Assembly: GCA_029582165.1 (NCBI GenBank)
Contig: CM055871.1
Location: 29,496,802-29,560,801 of the forward strand
Direction: 5' to 3'
Length of the DNA stretch: 64,000 nt
Origin: Portulaca oleracea
Taxonomy: Eukaryota > Streptophyta > Magnoliopsida > Caryophyllales > Portulacaceae
In this document: piece by piece, positions 48,928-61,943 of the stretch
Numbering within the stretch: position 1 is the stretch's first letter
Layout: each line of letters starts with the position of its first letter
Position numbers and translations under genes: made by a program
Notes under the pieces: model-generated
Database searches by the model: none
Told to the model about the DNA's origin: nothing
Seen by the model: only the letters and a program-made list of their open reading frames with translations

Positions 48928-49893
48928 CTAGCTAAATAAAGAGATAAATTTTGGCTCTCTTGATAGGAAATTAGGAATTTATATATCTCACCTTATCTAA
49001 TTGGTCAAACTCAAACTCAATATTGCAAGTGCTCTAACCTAAATGTTGAATAAAAATATGAAAGCAACTTTTTCTTGATTTTGAATGCATCTACTTTCAA
49101 AAGGTTTGCCAGTCTCTTAACTTAATGATGCGTGACTTTCTTATCCCAAGGCTTTAAGTAGCCAAGGAATGCTTATCTAGTCAAAGTAGCATGGTGGTAC
49201 GTGGAAAAAAACCAGAAAAAAAAGAGATGAAGATCGATGGTGTTAGGTAGCTTCCATGTTCTAATATTTGAATTGGGAATTCATGTCTCATGAACTACAA
49301 TGAGGGGTCATAGTGTGAAAATGAATAAACTAATTAATAATTGGATCGCGATGAAAGGAAAAAACTATGATCTACTAATTGACAATAATCATATTCTTTT
49401 TTCTATTTCAAGTAAGATTGATACGTAAGTTAATTATCTAAAAAAAAAGATTGAAATACTTAAGTTTATATGATATGTGATTTTTTCTTTTTTTTTTTCA
49501 GTACTTGATATGTGATTATATTAATTATTATATGTATTCACAAAGTAAGCAGGATAGAGTAAAAGTCGCAATTCACAAGATTTTCAAATCACGTATTAAT
49601 ATTTGTTTATTAGTTTTCGTTTTTATTCTAACGAAATTGAATATACAGTAGATCATTAAAAAGATGCACATAATATCATTAAAATTTAAAAGAGATAAAG
49701 CTTTTGAATCAATTATATATATCTTGCAAAATAACTTTCCCATTAGAAGATGAGAAACTTACTAATGGAATTGATCAGGTACAACTACTACGTACGATAA
49801 TGATTACACAAAAACAAGTAGGAAACAGCTGGATTTCTCTCCCTTTTTCGATTTTTGGTGGAGGGTTTTTAAAAATATTGTAATGTATAACAT
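48928..49893. other. AT-rich intergenic DNA
   Basis: No gene or defined element was recognised. Confidence 0.4.
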
Positions 49894-50165
49894 GTACCAT
49901 CTCTGTCACACTATATTTGTCGATTTACCTAACTTGAGACGATCAATGTATATTAAGAATTGAGGTGAAAATTAAAGTTTGTAATTTATCCAAACTACTC
50001 ATATTTTAGTTGAAGATAATAGTTGTTGGAATTGTAAAAAGTGATAAATGGATTTATTAATTAGGGGTAGAAAAAAAATTACAGTCGTTAAAATTGTAAA
50101 TGAGACAAATATTTTGACATAAAGAAATTAGGTCAAAAGACAAATATTTTGGGACGAAGGTAGTA
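49894..50165. mobile_element. Stowaway-like MITE
   Basis: The ends accatctctgtcacactata and gacaaatattttgggacgaa..ggtagta are inverted relatives of the 'CTCCCTCCGTCCC..TTTGTC' family of plant MITEs. Termini are eroded and the TA duplication was not fixed. Confidence 0.55.
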
Positions 50166-52079
50166 CAATATAAACCATTCATCGGAATTTGTTGAAGTAT
50201 AATAAAAAGCATTCAAAGTATATGTTTGTAAATAACTCATTCCTATTAGGGGAAAAAAAAAACCTCATCCCTATTTATATAGCACAGGAGGAGAGGATTT
50301 AGGTGGGGATATGCCCGGAACTTATTAATCATCTGTAATAAGAGTGAACAATCCAATATATCTGGGTGAACAATCATACTATCTAGAACACATGCTCTGG
50401 GAACACCTAATAAATTACATTGTTTATATAGATTCTATGATTCATGAATAAAGTCACTTCTCTTTGCCTGGAAAAAAATGATCCCTATATTTTACAATAT
50501 TTGTCACTACAACTCTTTTTATGGTCTTCAATATATTATGTTGATCATAAATATCAAATGTAATATTTTACTAAAAAATTATAATATTATATTTTTATGA
50601 AAGTGTTTTGAGATATAAACTTACACTAACAATAATTTCATATAATGGATCAAAATATTTATTAGGATTGGAAAAACTTACCCTCCACTCATTAGATAGC
50701 TAGGCGATCAACAATCCTTTTGAGTTGATGGTAATGATAATTGAGTTTAATTTTGATTGATCTTTATGCCAACTAACAATTGAGTTTAATTTTTATACAA
50801 ACAAAGTTAGTCTCATATTATAGGTAAGAGTTTTATTAAATTTTTATATGAGATGAGATTATTAGGGTCACTTTTGGTGAGAGTCTTATTCAATTTGTAT
50901 GATCTATTATATTTGATGACGATCAACTTTTAAGTCGCTATGGTATGGATTGTGGGGTCCTCCATCAATACTGAAAATGTACAGTCATCGAAAATTTATA
51001 ATAAAATTGTCATGATTTCGAAGAATATATCTCAAATGGGATACTTCTCTTGTCATATAAGCAAAATATTGAGATTTCCCTTTCTACATTGTTAATGAGA
51101 GTAACTTTACATGGGGTTCTCTTAATTGTTTATAATTAAAATTGGTAGGATAAGTCAATTAATTGCATTTCCTTTTTCTTTATTGCAAAAGTAAGAATAG
51201 TTAAATTGAAAAAAATAAAATTAAATCTCAATTTGTATCAAATGTGAGAGATACTCCAAGGAGCATTCCAACACCCCTTCTTTATCTACCTTTTATTTTT
51301 CCTTTATTTTCTTTTCTCTCAGTCTCCACATAATACTCCACTTAGGATGGGGTACTCCCCATTAAAAATAGCCTAAAATTGATTAGTATTAGTTATTTGA
51401 AATTTGATTTTCATATTTTTATTTTGGATCTATGATTGTTCTTTGACGATATTGTCATCGTAAATACCATTTGGCGTTTTATTAACATAATCTTTTAAAT
51501 TTCTTCAAATATGTATATATAAACGGAATCGATGTTCAAAGTTGTACACTTTAACTATATTTTTACAGTAATATGAAAAAGAGGGAGTGGCAATCTAGCA
51601 CACATGCCACCGACCTATATGAATATATTGCAACCTATTTTACCAATATAGAGATATTAAACAGTGGGTACCAAACCTAGCTATTTATTTTTTCATACCA
51701 TAAAACTGTACGTGGACAAGACCATGTTCCAGAAAAATGGGATCAATCACAACGCAGTCACCCCTATCAACGGGGGTTTCAGCATATTTGGTGTAAATCT
51801 TTTTTTTTTTTTTTTGATGGAATGGTGTAAATCTTAAGGTGGAAGCTTTTAAATTAACCCTTGCTTAGAATCCAAAAAATCAGTGCCGACTGTTAACCCA
51901 AGGTAGCTTCACCGTGTTGGCCACTTTAATTTGCAAATCATTGACTAATTATAAGAAAAGAAAATGTTGATGGTCCAAGTAGATCAAGTTTTAGTTTTAT
52001 CCCATTAACTGGGGAAATTAATATAAAGATCTGCCTCTGTATACGAAAGGTAAACACAAACCGTAATTGATTCTTTGAT
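50166..52079. other. AT-rich intergenic DNA
   Basis: No gene was recognised. A T18-like run lies at about 51,800. Scattered ttaattttg / attatatt words suggest old repeats only. Confidence 0.4.
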
Positions 52080-52556
52080 TACTCCCTCTGTTACTAAATA
52101 TTTATTTACGTAATTAATTTTTTTTCCCTTGACTATTTGTCATTGTTATATTATCAATAATAATTTTACTATTTTTGTCCTTAATATTCTCTCTGTGCTA
52201 AAATGATTGATTTTCACACTTTTCAAGTTTCATCTCATCTTTACTCAATAATTTCTCACATTATATTTTATGAAAAAATAATGTTATCCTTTTGTAATAG
52301 TATTTTTAGCACGAATATAATAATCTCAATTTTGTGCAATGAATCATTTTATATATATTAAAAAAAATCAAAGTTTTGGACACGAAAAACGTAATGACAC
52401 ATAAAAAGAACAGAAAGAGCATATGATTTTAGAATTAATAAATTAATAATAATTGATGATACTTTTATCATTTTAATTTATTTCTATCTAAATTTTTATG
52501 TTGTATCAATTTAATCCACTCTTTGTCAAAGGGGCAAATAAATTGATGGAGTAACA
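52080..52556. mobile_element. Stowaway-like MITE(s), possibly nested
   Basis: It begins tactccctctgttactaaat and ends aaattgatggagtaaca, an inverted pair of the 'CTCCCTC' type. A second weaker pair (attctctctgtgctaaaatg at about 52,187 and cagaaagagcatatg at about 52,412) lies inside, which suggests one MITE inside another. Confidence 0.5.
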
Positions 52557-52992
52557 TTTAACATGATTGGTCTATTTGCAGTTGCATGCATAGTTTGAGG
52601 CTTAAGTAACACTATCAAAATTGACTGCTTAAAATTTTCTAATTAAGTTATCCTCATTAGTATTTTATTTGTTGCTTGGTCAACCCAGGTCTTTCCCATT
52701 TTTCCGAGATAAAATTTGATTAATTTATTGGGTGGTTAGCTCCTCATCCCTCTTAGTTTACCAAGAGCATCTTGTGTTTAGTTTATTTTGCTTGGTCAAC
52801 CAAATTGTGAATATGCCAAAGTGTGTTTCTCTAGTTTAATCTATTTATTTGTGGAAAAAGTATGTTTTGACTAATTTAATTATTAATTAATCTTAGTTGA
52901 GAAAATAGGAAAATCATTCTTGAATACCTTACATTTCGTGGAATTTCATTTTAGGGGAGAATATGTTATGTCGAGAATATACCAATTGATTA

Positions 52993-53650
52993 GAGCTGGC
53001 TAATAAGTCAGGTCGCGTCAAGTTTGTGTTCGTATCAAACTTAAACGGGTTTAAAATCTTCCGACCTGAACCTAATCCATTTATTAAACGGGTTGGAAAT
53101 TGAAACCATTTACCATCTATATAACAGGTTGACCTTATTTTGATCTGTTTACCCATTTAAGTAAACGTGTTAAAATAAAGTACCAATTTACTCAGTTAAC
53201 CATTAACTCATTTATACAAAACAACCCATTGTGGGATCGAAATAATGACATATCATACTCAACAATTTGCGTGGTAATTATATTGTTCGAGTAATATATA
53301 AAGAAATGTCTTTTAATTCATAGTCAAAGATAAATATAAGTTAAAATTACAAGTTTTACGTATATTTCAAAGAGTGTCAACTGTAACTCTCACCTAAGTT
53401 TATTGATAAACGGTATAATTAGGTAACAATTATTGAGCAAATGACTTGACGCATTTAATAAGACTAATTAAACGGGTTAAGTAGGTGTTTTTTCGTGTCG
53501 AAAATCCTGACCTGAACCTAACCCATTTAATTAAACGGGTTTATCGTGTTAGCCCATTTAATTAAATAGGTTGACAATTTCTACCTAAACCCGCTTCATA
53601 TTGTGTTCAATTCAAACGGTTATCGTGTCGAGTAAGTTTTTCCTGCTGTA
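52993..53650. repeat. hAT-MITE-like repeat with gggtt/acccat motifs
   Basis: The block gacctgaacctaa.ccattta.ttaaacgggtt occurs twice in direct orientation (about 53,062-53,096 and 53,510-53,541). The 'agctggctaa..gtcgcgtc' opening resembles plant hAT MITEs that start with GGCTGGCAA. End points are uncertain. Confidence 0.4.
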
Positions 53651-54102
53651 CGATTAATCAATATTTTCTTAATTTCTTCCCTAAAATTAACGAAAGTAAT
53701 TATTATGAAATGGGGCAAGTATTTTCGTAGAAACTATTATGAGGACACCTTTCGAATAAGTGAAAGATATTTCTAGAAGAAAAAGGAAAAACATAGCGCA
53801 ATCAAAATGAATAGTTCTGCAGAAACTATTATGAGAGTACTTTTAACACAAATAATATCATAAAATGACATTGGAGACCGTGATAGTCAACAAAATGACG
53901 AATAATATGAAACAGAGGGAGTATAATTATAAAGAAGAAGACGTCAAAAATATAGCGCAATCACATGAGTGTACACAATACTATGCAGCCTAATTTTTCA
54001 ACATGGGCTAGGTTTGTACGATGCTTTTGGCATGTTTTGATTAGTTGAATAAAATTGACTAAATGACTGTTAATTATCAAAAAACAAATAATTATAAAGA
54101 AC

Positions 54103-54330
54103 ACTACAACAAAACAGGTTACTGCGACATTATTTTTGCCTTTAGCAACATTTATAAATGCTACAATTAATAGTCTATCCCAACAAATAAATAAATGTTG
54201 CTAGACTCAGTGTCGCCGTAGCATTGGACAACATTTGGTGTGTTTGCTGGGATAAACCTAGTTAAATGCTACAAGAGACCCTTTGTTTCAACAACGTGAA
54301 TTACCATACATTTATGAAATAATTAATATA
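54103..54330 (+). mobile_element. CACTA transposon terminus
   Basis: CACTACAACAAAACAGGTTA at 54,103 matches the CACTA-superfamily terminal motif. It is followed by subterminal repeats of the type gcgacatt, gcaacattt, atgctacaa, atgttgcta on both strands. No matching opposite end (TTGTAGTG) was seen in the window, so it is a broken or very large element. Confidence 0.55.
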
Positions 54331-56284
54331 AATTCAAAACTAAACAAAATCTAGAAAATGAAAAATGTAAATTTCTCTAAAATAACTCAAAAATTTCTCA
54401 TAAATTGTGTTTCCAAATACTTCTATTTCAACCAAAAATAAAGGGTTTGTTACCAGTTTACAACCCAACACATCAAGATCGTCCATAAGCCAATAATCAA
54501 TTCTCAAAGCTCAACATTGGCCTTCAATCGAAGTTCGAGACCTGCACATAACTCAAACAAACTATACTTATCCGAAATTTCAGATTGCACCATCAATAAA
54601 GTCAAGTAAAATTTCTATAGCCAGTTGAGAATATCTTTGTCTTTCCTTCAAGAAATATAATTTCTATAGTTAAAAAGTTCAGTCCCTAGATAAAGTCGTA
54701 AATATGTAATGCAGTGTATTCATATTTATTTAATTGAACATATTAGCATTCATCTTGATTCTTCATCCATACACCAATGACAATTATCAATGCATTGAGT
54801 TCAAGGAACTTGAATCAAATTGAACACATTAGCCGTGGACAAAGTTAAGGTGGGTTCACGTTGGGTCAAACGACCCTGCTTTTTGAAAAAAAAAAACATA
54901 TATATTGATGTTGTTGTACTAAAGTAAATATATATAATATTTATTATAATTCATAAAAAGTCATGAAATGTTAATTGTTTCAGCATTCAATTCAGTATTT
55001 TTATTATGTAAGTCTTTATTATATTTACTTAATTTTAATTTCGTGGAGTGTTAAATATAACTAAAGATAGTTTTACTCCCAAGAAAATACAATTTTTATT
55101 TAAAGATTTATTTATATTTATATTTATATTTATATTTTTCAAATTTACAAGCATTCTTCAGTCTTTAATTCACTTAGATTAATTTGATTGTTTGAATCAA
55201 TATCTAGTAGACTTTTGTTGCATTTATTGATATTACTTGTGTTTGTGTTGATTTATGGTTACTGTTCTTGACGTTTGTGTTTATAAATAATATTTTTATG
55301 CTCATACATTTCAAATATTTGAAAAATTTGATCATATGTGAATGTGATGTCAATTACTTGAATTTGGGTTAGTTAGGTGTAACTGTTGAATTATCTTAAA
55401 AAGTTGATAGCGATTTTTATTTATTATTTAAATTAAAATGTAAAAATTGAAGAAAAATTTGTGTACATTATATATACAATATATTATAAATCATACGATA
55501 CTTATGATTTGTTTTTAATTTTTAATTTAAAAATTTTAAATTTTCCTAACTAGATGTAGAGTTTTCAATTACTTAGCTTTAAATTTTGATTTCTCTAAAT
55601 TTAGTTGCTGGATTCGCCTTTAACATTGGCATATCAGCACAAATTGTTTCTCCAAAAAATGGGAAGAAACAGGGGATATGATCGTGAACCCCATCCAAGC
55701 CATGAAATTAAAATACACCCAAACTTGAAAAACAAGTCTCAAGTATTTATACACAAAAAAAGAAGACATAAACTTAGTTGACAATTAGGCTAGTGAGATT
55801 ATTCATAGCTCTAGACTTGGGAAAAAGAAACCGTCAATTGATGCCTCAATGTTTTAGGAACACTATATTCATGGTTGAGCTACAAAATAATTAAGAACAA
55901 AAACAACCTTAAATAGTCGTAATTACATATGCTAGTTTAAGTAACATATAACGAAAATTAACAACTTACGTTTCCATCTCCATGAACGGATGAAGTGGGT
56001 GATATAATGTCCTCTATTGCCCTTTTTACATTTTTTTTTAACTCGAGTAAATGGGGTTGGATTGATCTACCATTACAAGGTAAATTGAAAAGATAGACAA
56101 ATCTGTGGTTAGAAACCTTCTATCTCAGAATCAGTGACTAACCAAAAGATAACAAGAAAAACCTAAACAAAAAAACTAATAAAAAAGAAAAACAGCTACT
56201 GAAGAAGAAAAACAACCAAACAAAGAACTAACTTAAAAACACAGGACTTTTCAACCCTTAAAAAAAAGTTATCAACCATCCCTA
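54331..56284. other. AT-rich intergenic DNA
   Basis: No gene was recognised. There is an A-rich run at about 54,887 and a (TATATT)n-like stretch at about 55,105-55,135. Confidence 0.4.
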
Positions 56285-56908
56285 TCAGATAGGGACATAA
56301 CACGCAACTTCAACTAAGGAGTTGTCACTCATCAAAGACCACAAACCAATATTGACCAAATTTGCACCGCTGCATTTCCAAAGCATGCACAAGGGCTTCC
56401 ACAGTCTTGCACATTTCAAATTCAGCATCATGGCAAATTCCTTGAGATCAACAGTTGAACAACGAATGCAATGACGGTTCTTGAATTTGTCAATAACCCG
56501 AACCACCAAAAGGGTTCTGGGTCGTATCTTAAGAAGGAAGTTGAACCGTACCTTGCGAAGAGAATTGAGACTCATGGCCCCCGAGGTTCTAGACACAAGT
56601 TTCCGCCATGGATGACAAAAAAACTCGATCGGAACTCCAGATCTTAACAAATGAAAAGCCAAGAACCTAAAAGACAGGTCTGTCTCATTCAGATCGAAGT
56701 TTTGAAAGAGAAAAGAACAATCGAAGACCAAAGAACCTTGAGACCCGCAAAGAGCTGAGCTTGCTGACTCCGGTCGCCAACCCAAAACCACGGTTGCGAC
56801 GGGGATAAAAATTCGGCTAGCAAATCTCCAAAATGGAGATGGTCGGAAAAGGGGCCATCTTCCGATCTCCAAAAAGGAGATAGACGGAAGACAAAACTGA
56901 AGGAGCAC
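56285..56908 (-). other. Unrecognised 207-residue open reading frame
   Basis: It is open for 624 nt on the minus strand, unusually long for this AT-rich DNA, and moderately GC-richer than its surroundings. The start context follows a G/C homopolymer and a leader-like stretch. The protein is rich in Phe, Leu, Arg and Ser (for example RKVRFNFLLKIRPRTLLVVR) and shows no motif I can name. It may be a transposon-derived frame or a decayed gene; I assign no function. Confidence 0.25.
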
Positions 56909-57092
56909 AAGGTTGAAAGAGAATCATAAGTGAAGAGGGGGGGGGGGGGGGGCGGGGACTCTCACACTCAACAACTCTCAAACACCAACACTCAAAACCT
57001 AGGAACTCTAGAGAGAGAGTCCCTCGATCTCTCTAGAGTCCATTCGTATTGTCCTTTTACTTATAATAGCACTTAGTATTGCTAGTTCGACT

Positions 57093-57308
57093 TTAATGCT
57101 CACTTTCAAGATATGTCACCTTATCTTCGAGTTTCTTATTGTGGTCTTTGAGTCTCCTATTTTGAGCTTCCAGGAAGTCCATTCTTTCATTGTTCAATAT
57201 CATGGTTATCTTCATTTCTTCCTCCAAGTTGACTTGAAGAAAGGGACGCCAAGGATGGTGGACTAAATCATATACCTCTGTAGACCCCGAAAAATTCTCG
57301 TTCAGCAA
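57093..57308 (-). other. Short coiled-coil-like reading frame
   Basis: The 71-residue frame ends in a charged heptad-like segment (LEAQNRRLKDHNKKLEDKVT) that could form a coiled coil. The 5' end overlaps TGTAGACCCCGAAAAAT-type sequence at 57,278, which resembles an LTR start. It is probably a fragment from a retroelement, not an independent gene. Confidence 0.25.
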
Positions 57309-59790
57309 ATTTGTCTCGAATGTGCTACTTAAATTGAGAGTCGACTATGGTTGCTTAATCCTTTATGTTTTTTTATTAAATGCTTTTGAGAAAAGAGGTT
57401 TTTTATTCATTTAAGTACTCATTTTCATTATTAACATACTCGAAATTACACCAAATTATTTTATGAATTAATAGTGACTCGCTTCTAAACCTGGGCCAAA
57501 GGAAGACATATGGGCTGTCAAAGTGAGTCATAGGCCTCAGGGCCTATGACAGAACCATGCCTGGGCTTGCGTGTCTTCGACCCATAGAAAAATGGGTAGA
57601 ATTCAGCGTAGACCGTAGGGCCTAGGCTGAATTCTATACCATTTTTTCTTTTGGGCTCGCCACGAATTGTAACGTGAAAGAAGTATTAAGCCATCTCTAA
57701 ATACTTTAATGCAACAAATACATATGTTAAGTAATTAAAAAGGTTATAAAAGAAGACTCGCTAGTCGATTTAAGGAAATCAACAAACTAAAAAAGAAGAT
57801 TCTTGTCTACGAACCTGAATTCTGGGCCCCGGAGTTAGGTTACGAATTTGAGAATTCTCGAATCTAATTCTCGAATCCGCCTGTTTGAAAACAGACTCTA
57901 CTAAAATCGAACTTGAAATGAAAAGAGCGGGGGGAAGTTTAAAAGAATTCGCAATAGTATATTTGAAACATGCAAAAGAATGTGGTGTTTTACAAAAGAT
58001 GCACAAGTATGGTTTTCAATGATAAATTACATGATTGCGCATAATAATAAAAAACAAGCAAACCTTGCTTATTTGCAACTACGATGGAAGTAAGGTTGGC
58101 CCCTTGTGTCGATGACTTGAATATGGCACTTGCTTGGAATTTTATGGAGATGGGATGAGTGGTGTGTGAGGGTGATGAAAGGTGAAGTTATAGAGAGTAT
58201 GGATGGTAGAATAATGATAGTAAAAGAGAGTAGTTTGATAAGAGGATTTGTGGGTGTTATCGATGATGATTAGATGATAGTTGTTGATGATTCCGAAGGT
58301 GGAATGAAGGGGTATTTATAGGTGAGATGAGGGGATGAGGATGGATGGAGGGGGAGGCATGATCCAAGTATAATGCCCCTCATAGCTATATAGCACACAA
58401 AGGAAACAAAGACTAAACAATTTCAATAAAGCTTCCTAAACAGTTTGCATGATTAACAAATATAACAAAATTCCAAATTTTATCTTAATTGCCTAAACAA
58501 ATTTAGGTTTTAGGGAATACACTTTACATACAAGGTACTTAATTTCTTAAATTAAGTGTTCCAAAAGATACTATATGTATTGAAAACTGCAAAGCTTCCT
58601 AAACTCAACAAACTTATAGGATTTTATGCCTGACAATAGGGTTAGATAATTTATTTCCAAAATTAATCCCAAACATCAAATGCACATTTTCATCGACATT
58701 GCTCGCAACACGGCCCGTGTTGATCAACCATGGTCCGTGTTGCTTCCCAGTGTTGACCAATTAGTGCATGAAAACTTACAAATAAAATATAAACAAACTT
58801 CAAAACTCAAAGACATAAATTTTCTCATATTAAAGAGTTATCTAGTAACCTACTGTAAAATTTTCAGAATTTTATCAAATTGATATGAATTTTTAAAATT
58901 TAGAGAATTAAACTAATTTGAATTCGCTGTTTATTGGAAAATTAAAGAGAACAGTCCACTAAGTTTGAAAATCAAATTTCACAATTTTTCCACATAGAAA
59001 AGCCACCCAATGAGTTGCTGTGAATTTTCCAGAATTTTATCAAATTTTGAAAAGTTTGAGAAAATTCAAGAATAAACAATTCTATTCCGCTAGATATTTT
59101 AAAAATTTAAAGAAAATAATTTAATGAGTCCAAAAATTACATGAACAATTTTTCCCACAAGTATGATCACCCAGTGACCTACTGTAAATTTTCTAGAATT
59201 TTAACAAATTTCTATAAATTTATAAAAATCAGAGAAGCAAACAAATTTATTTCTCTTTAGATATGAAAATTTAATTAAAAATCTATTTTAATTGGGAAAA
59301 TTCTACAAAACTTAGATCAAGTCCAGAACACTTTCAAACGCCATCACTAATTTTCGTGAAATTGTTCGATATCGTTTGATATTTTATTTTGACTTTTCAT
59401 CATATTTACTGTAAATAGTCTAGATAAGAAAATAATTCTACAAAATTCGATCTATTTTGTAAATTAAAATTATTCTAGGTATTGTCTACTGTTTGACAAC
59501 ATTAAACATTATGGTTTCTAAAATAACTTAAATCATGCCAAGTTTGTGCTAATTATAACAATTTAATTAGCATGAAATAGCATAATTGAAAGTAATGAGG
59601 AAACAAATAATAATAAAGCATGAAACTTTACAATAAAGTTTCAGATGTATTATTATGAACAATAAAGATCAAAACTTTCATAAAGTTTCGAAATTTGGGG
59701 CATAAACCCTAATATAACAAATCCATAATATAGTTCAATAATTGACAAAATTATACATAAATGAGGCATAAAACATAAGCATGTAATTAG
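57309..59790. other. Repeat-like intergenic DNA
   Basis: No gene was recognised. Contents include a tggggtatttatagg TATA-like motif near 58,310 and paired words aacacggcccgtgttg and ggtccgtgttg at about 58,708-58,742 of the sort seen in LTR U3 regions. It is probably several eroded LTR-element pieces. Confidence 0.35.
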
Positions 59791-59794
59791 TGTC

Positions 59795-59806
59795 TCTGAT
59801 ACCACG
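59795..59806 (-). other. Orphan primer-binding-site-like motif
   Basis: The minus strand reads TGGTATCAGAGA, matching 11 nt of the usual plant initiator-Met tRNA primer site. It is preceded by the palindrome CCACGGTTCGTGG. An LTR would lie to the right (minus-strand orientation), but its ends and any partner LTR could not be located. Confidence 0.4.
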
Positions 59807-59811
59807 GTTCG

Positions 59812-61330
59812 TGGTGACCTGCAACGGTCTACCTGCAACTCTGACACTCTCCAAAATAATACTATATTATTTTGGTCTACATACATTGTTCTTGGGCACT
59901 GACTTGTATGACTTAGTAGGACCAAATAATATAGTTAAACACATTCAATTATAGATCATGGAGGTCTCTAGCAACTAATATGATGACCATATTACTTTGG
60001 CTTGATTACTCCAAATAAATCGAACCTTGTCAGGATATTCTCAACACCCCCTTTAATGGGACATAATCATGTCGTCACTCGACACGATCGTGACCCCCAA
60101 CCTTTTGGGTGGACACAATCGTGTCATTGACTAACACGATCGTGTCATTTATAGGTCTTCGGTTGAAAACACGGCATGTTTCCCCTTTGTTTTTATTTTG
60201 GGGTTTTCCTTTTCTCATGTAATTTTACTCTAATACCCCTTACTTCCAATCAGATTTAATAGCTAAGGTTAATCTCAACTTTTGTATTGTATTGGAGTTT
60301 GTAATGACCCTTGATTTGGGTGTTTTTCCTTGGGACCTTCCCTAACAATCGCCACATATACAAAGACTTTTGAAGAAAGAAGCAACCAGCTTATGATGAC
60401 TAATGAAAATAGAGGTATTTTTTTAAGACCTAATCTCAAAATTCATTTCTTGCAAACTTTATCCAATTTGATAACCTTTGAAATCCCTCTCTTTACAAGC
60501 TCCTTGGCGGTTCTTTAGAGTGGTTTGGGTGAGAAGCTTGGAATGGTTGAGTTGTACTCGTATGGGTGATCCCTTTAACGCATCCATTGATCTTTTAGTG
60601 CACTTAGGTGAATGTTCTTTACAAATATCCATACCTTCTTTCGTTTTATTCTTGCTTTAGAGAAGTTTTTGATAGTTTTCATACAATACTCTATTTTGGG
60701 AATAATATTTGGGCGCGTTGAAATTAATCTCGTTGGGCTTGTTGTTATTAGTTCAAAAATTGGTCATTGGACTTCTTTTCTTGTATAAAGTTGAATCTTT
60801 TCGTTCCTAGCTATCATGAATAAGAGGGTTTACAATTATATATGACGGGCTAATTAAAGTACCCTCTCTAGCAGTTCCATAGTCTCGTTGCTAGACTGAA
60901 GTTGTGTTCTTGAGACAAGAGAGCAATAGAGAGAGTGGTCAACTCCCAACACCCAAATGAAGCCAAACAAACATATGCTCAATTTTTCCCTCATTCTAAA
61001 AGCACTTATGGAACCACATACGTAGTAAGTACATATATATATTACCCATATATCCCTCCTTTTCTCTCTAGCTTCAAAATTAAATGAAAATTAAATGTAA
61101 TGTTTCTCTCTCGATACCCATGTTAAGGAATAAATATAGAAGATCAACTTTTTCATTTACATACAAAAAGGCGTCAGCCAGTAATAGGTGGAATGATTTC
61201 CTATGGCAATTTTTGTGGGAAGATGTGAACATGGGAAAAGATCAGGGAAAATAGGGGAGGAGAGAGTTTCAATGAAAGTACTACCTCTCTCCCATATTGT
61301 TTGTCCATCCAACTATATTTAAAAGTCCAA
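59812..61330. other. Intergenic DNA with cacgatcgtg palindromes
   Basis: There are three cacgatcgtg / acacaatcgtgt words at 60,080-60,150. No gene was recognised up to the TR-GAG element. Confidence 0.4.
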
Positions 61331-61800
61331 TGTGTAGAGAAGTTCGGAGCAAGTGGTATACTAGAAATTATACTCTTCTTGTTACTCAACAATATGACAA
61401 GACTATTACACAAGACTTAACACACACACTCACTTAATTTGGTGGGAGATCTCTCTAACTTTCTCTCAGACACCTCTCCTACTCTCTTCAATGTGGTATG
61501 CCTGACCACTCATGCTCTACCTCACTATGACCCATTACCCCTGTTTATACTAACTCCACCTCCTTAATGTGTGGTTGATATTAAACCACATGTCATCATC
61601 CTAATTATGATCTAGATACTTCTACTAATATCTTAGATATTCTATATATCTAGAATAATCTAGGTAAATATCTAGATATTATAGTAGCTAGATTAATCTA
61701 GACAAATCTCTAGATTTTTCTCTCAACCATAATTATCTTTCTCTAGAATTTTCCTAGATATTTATCTTATAAAGTAGGTGATGATATTTTATATCTAACA
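61331..61800 (-). repeat. 3' LTR of the TR-GAG element
   Basis: Minus strand TGTTAGATAT..to..CTACACA. It matches the other LTR with a few substitutions. The first bases at the 61,331 end differ from the partner (tgtgtagagaag against tgttgagaag). Its TATA is altered to TATAAACAG. Confidence 0.9.
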
Positions 61801-61809
61801 CTCCCCCTC
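61801..61809 (-). other. Polypurine tract of the TR-GAG element
   Basis: The minus strand reads GAGGGGGAG directly before the TGTTAG of the 3' LTR, the expected priming site for plus-strand DNA synthesis. Confidence 0.8.
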
Positions 61810-61943
61810 AGCACCCATTTTCCTTCAATGTCATCCTCGTGAGGTTTGCCTGAACTTGTTTGAGCTTCACGCAACATAGAGTCTTCTTGTTGATATCTTC
61901 TTCTTGGTCTTCCGTCCACACATTGGTATTTCCTCTTAACGTT

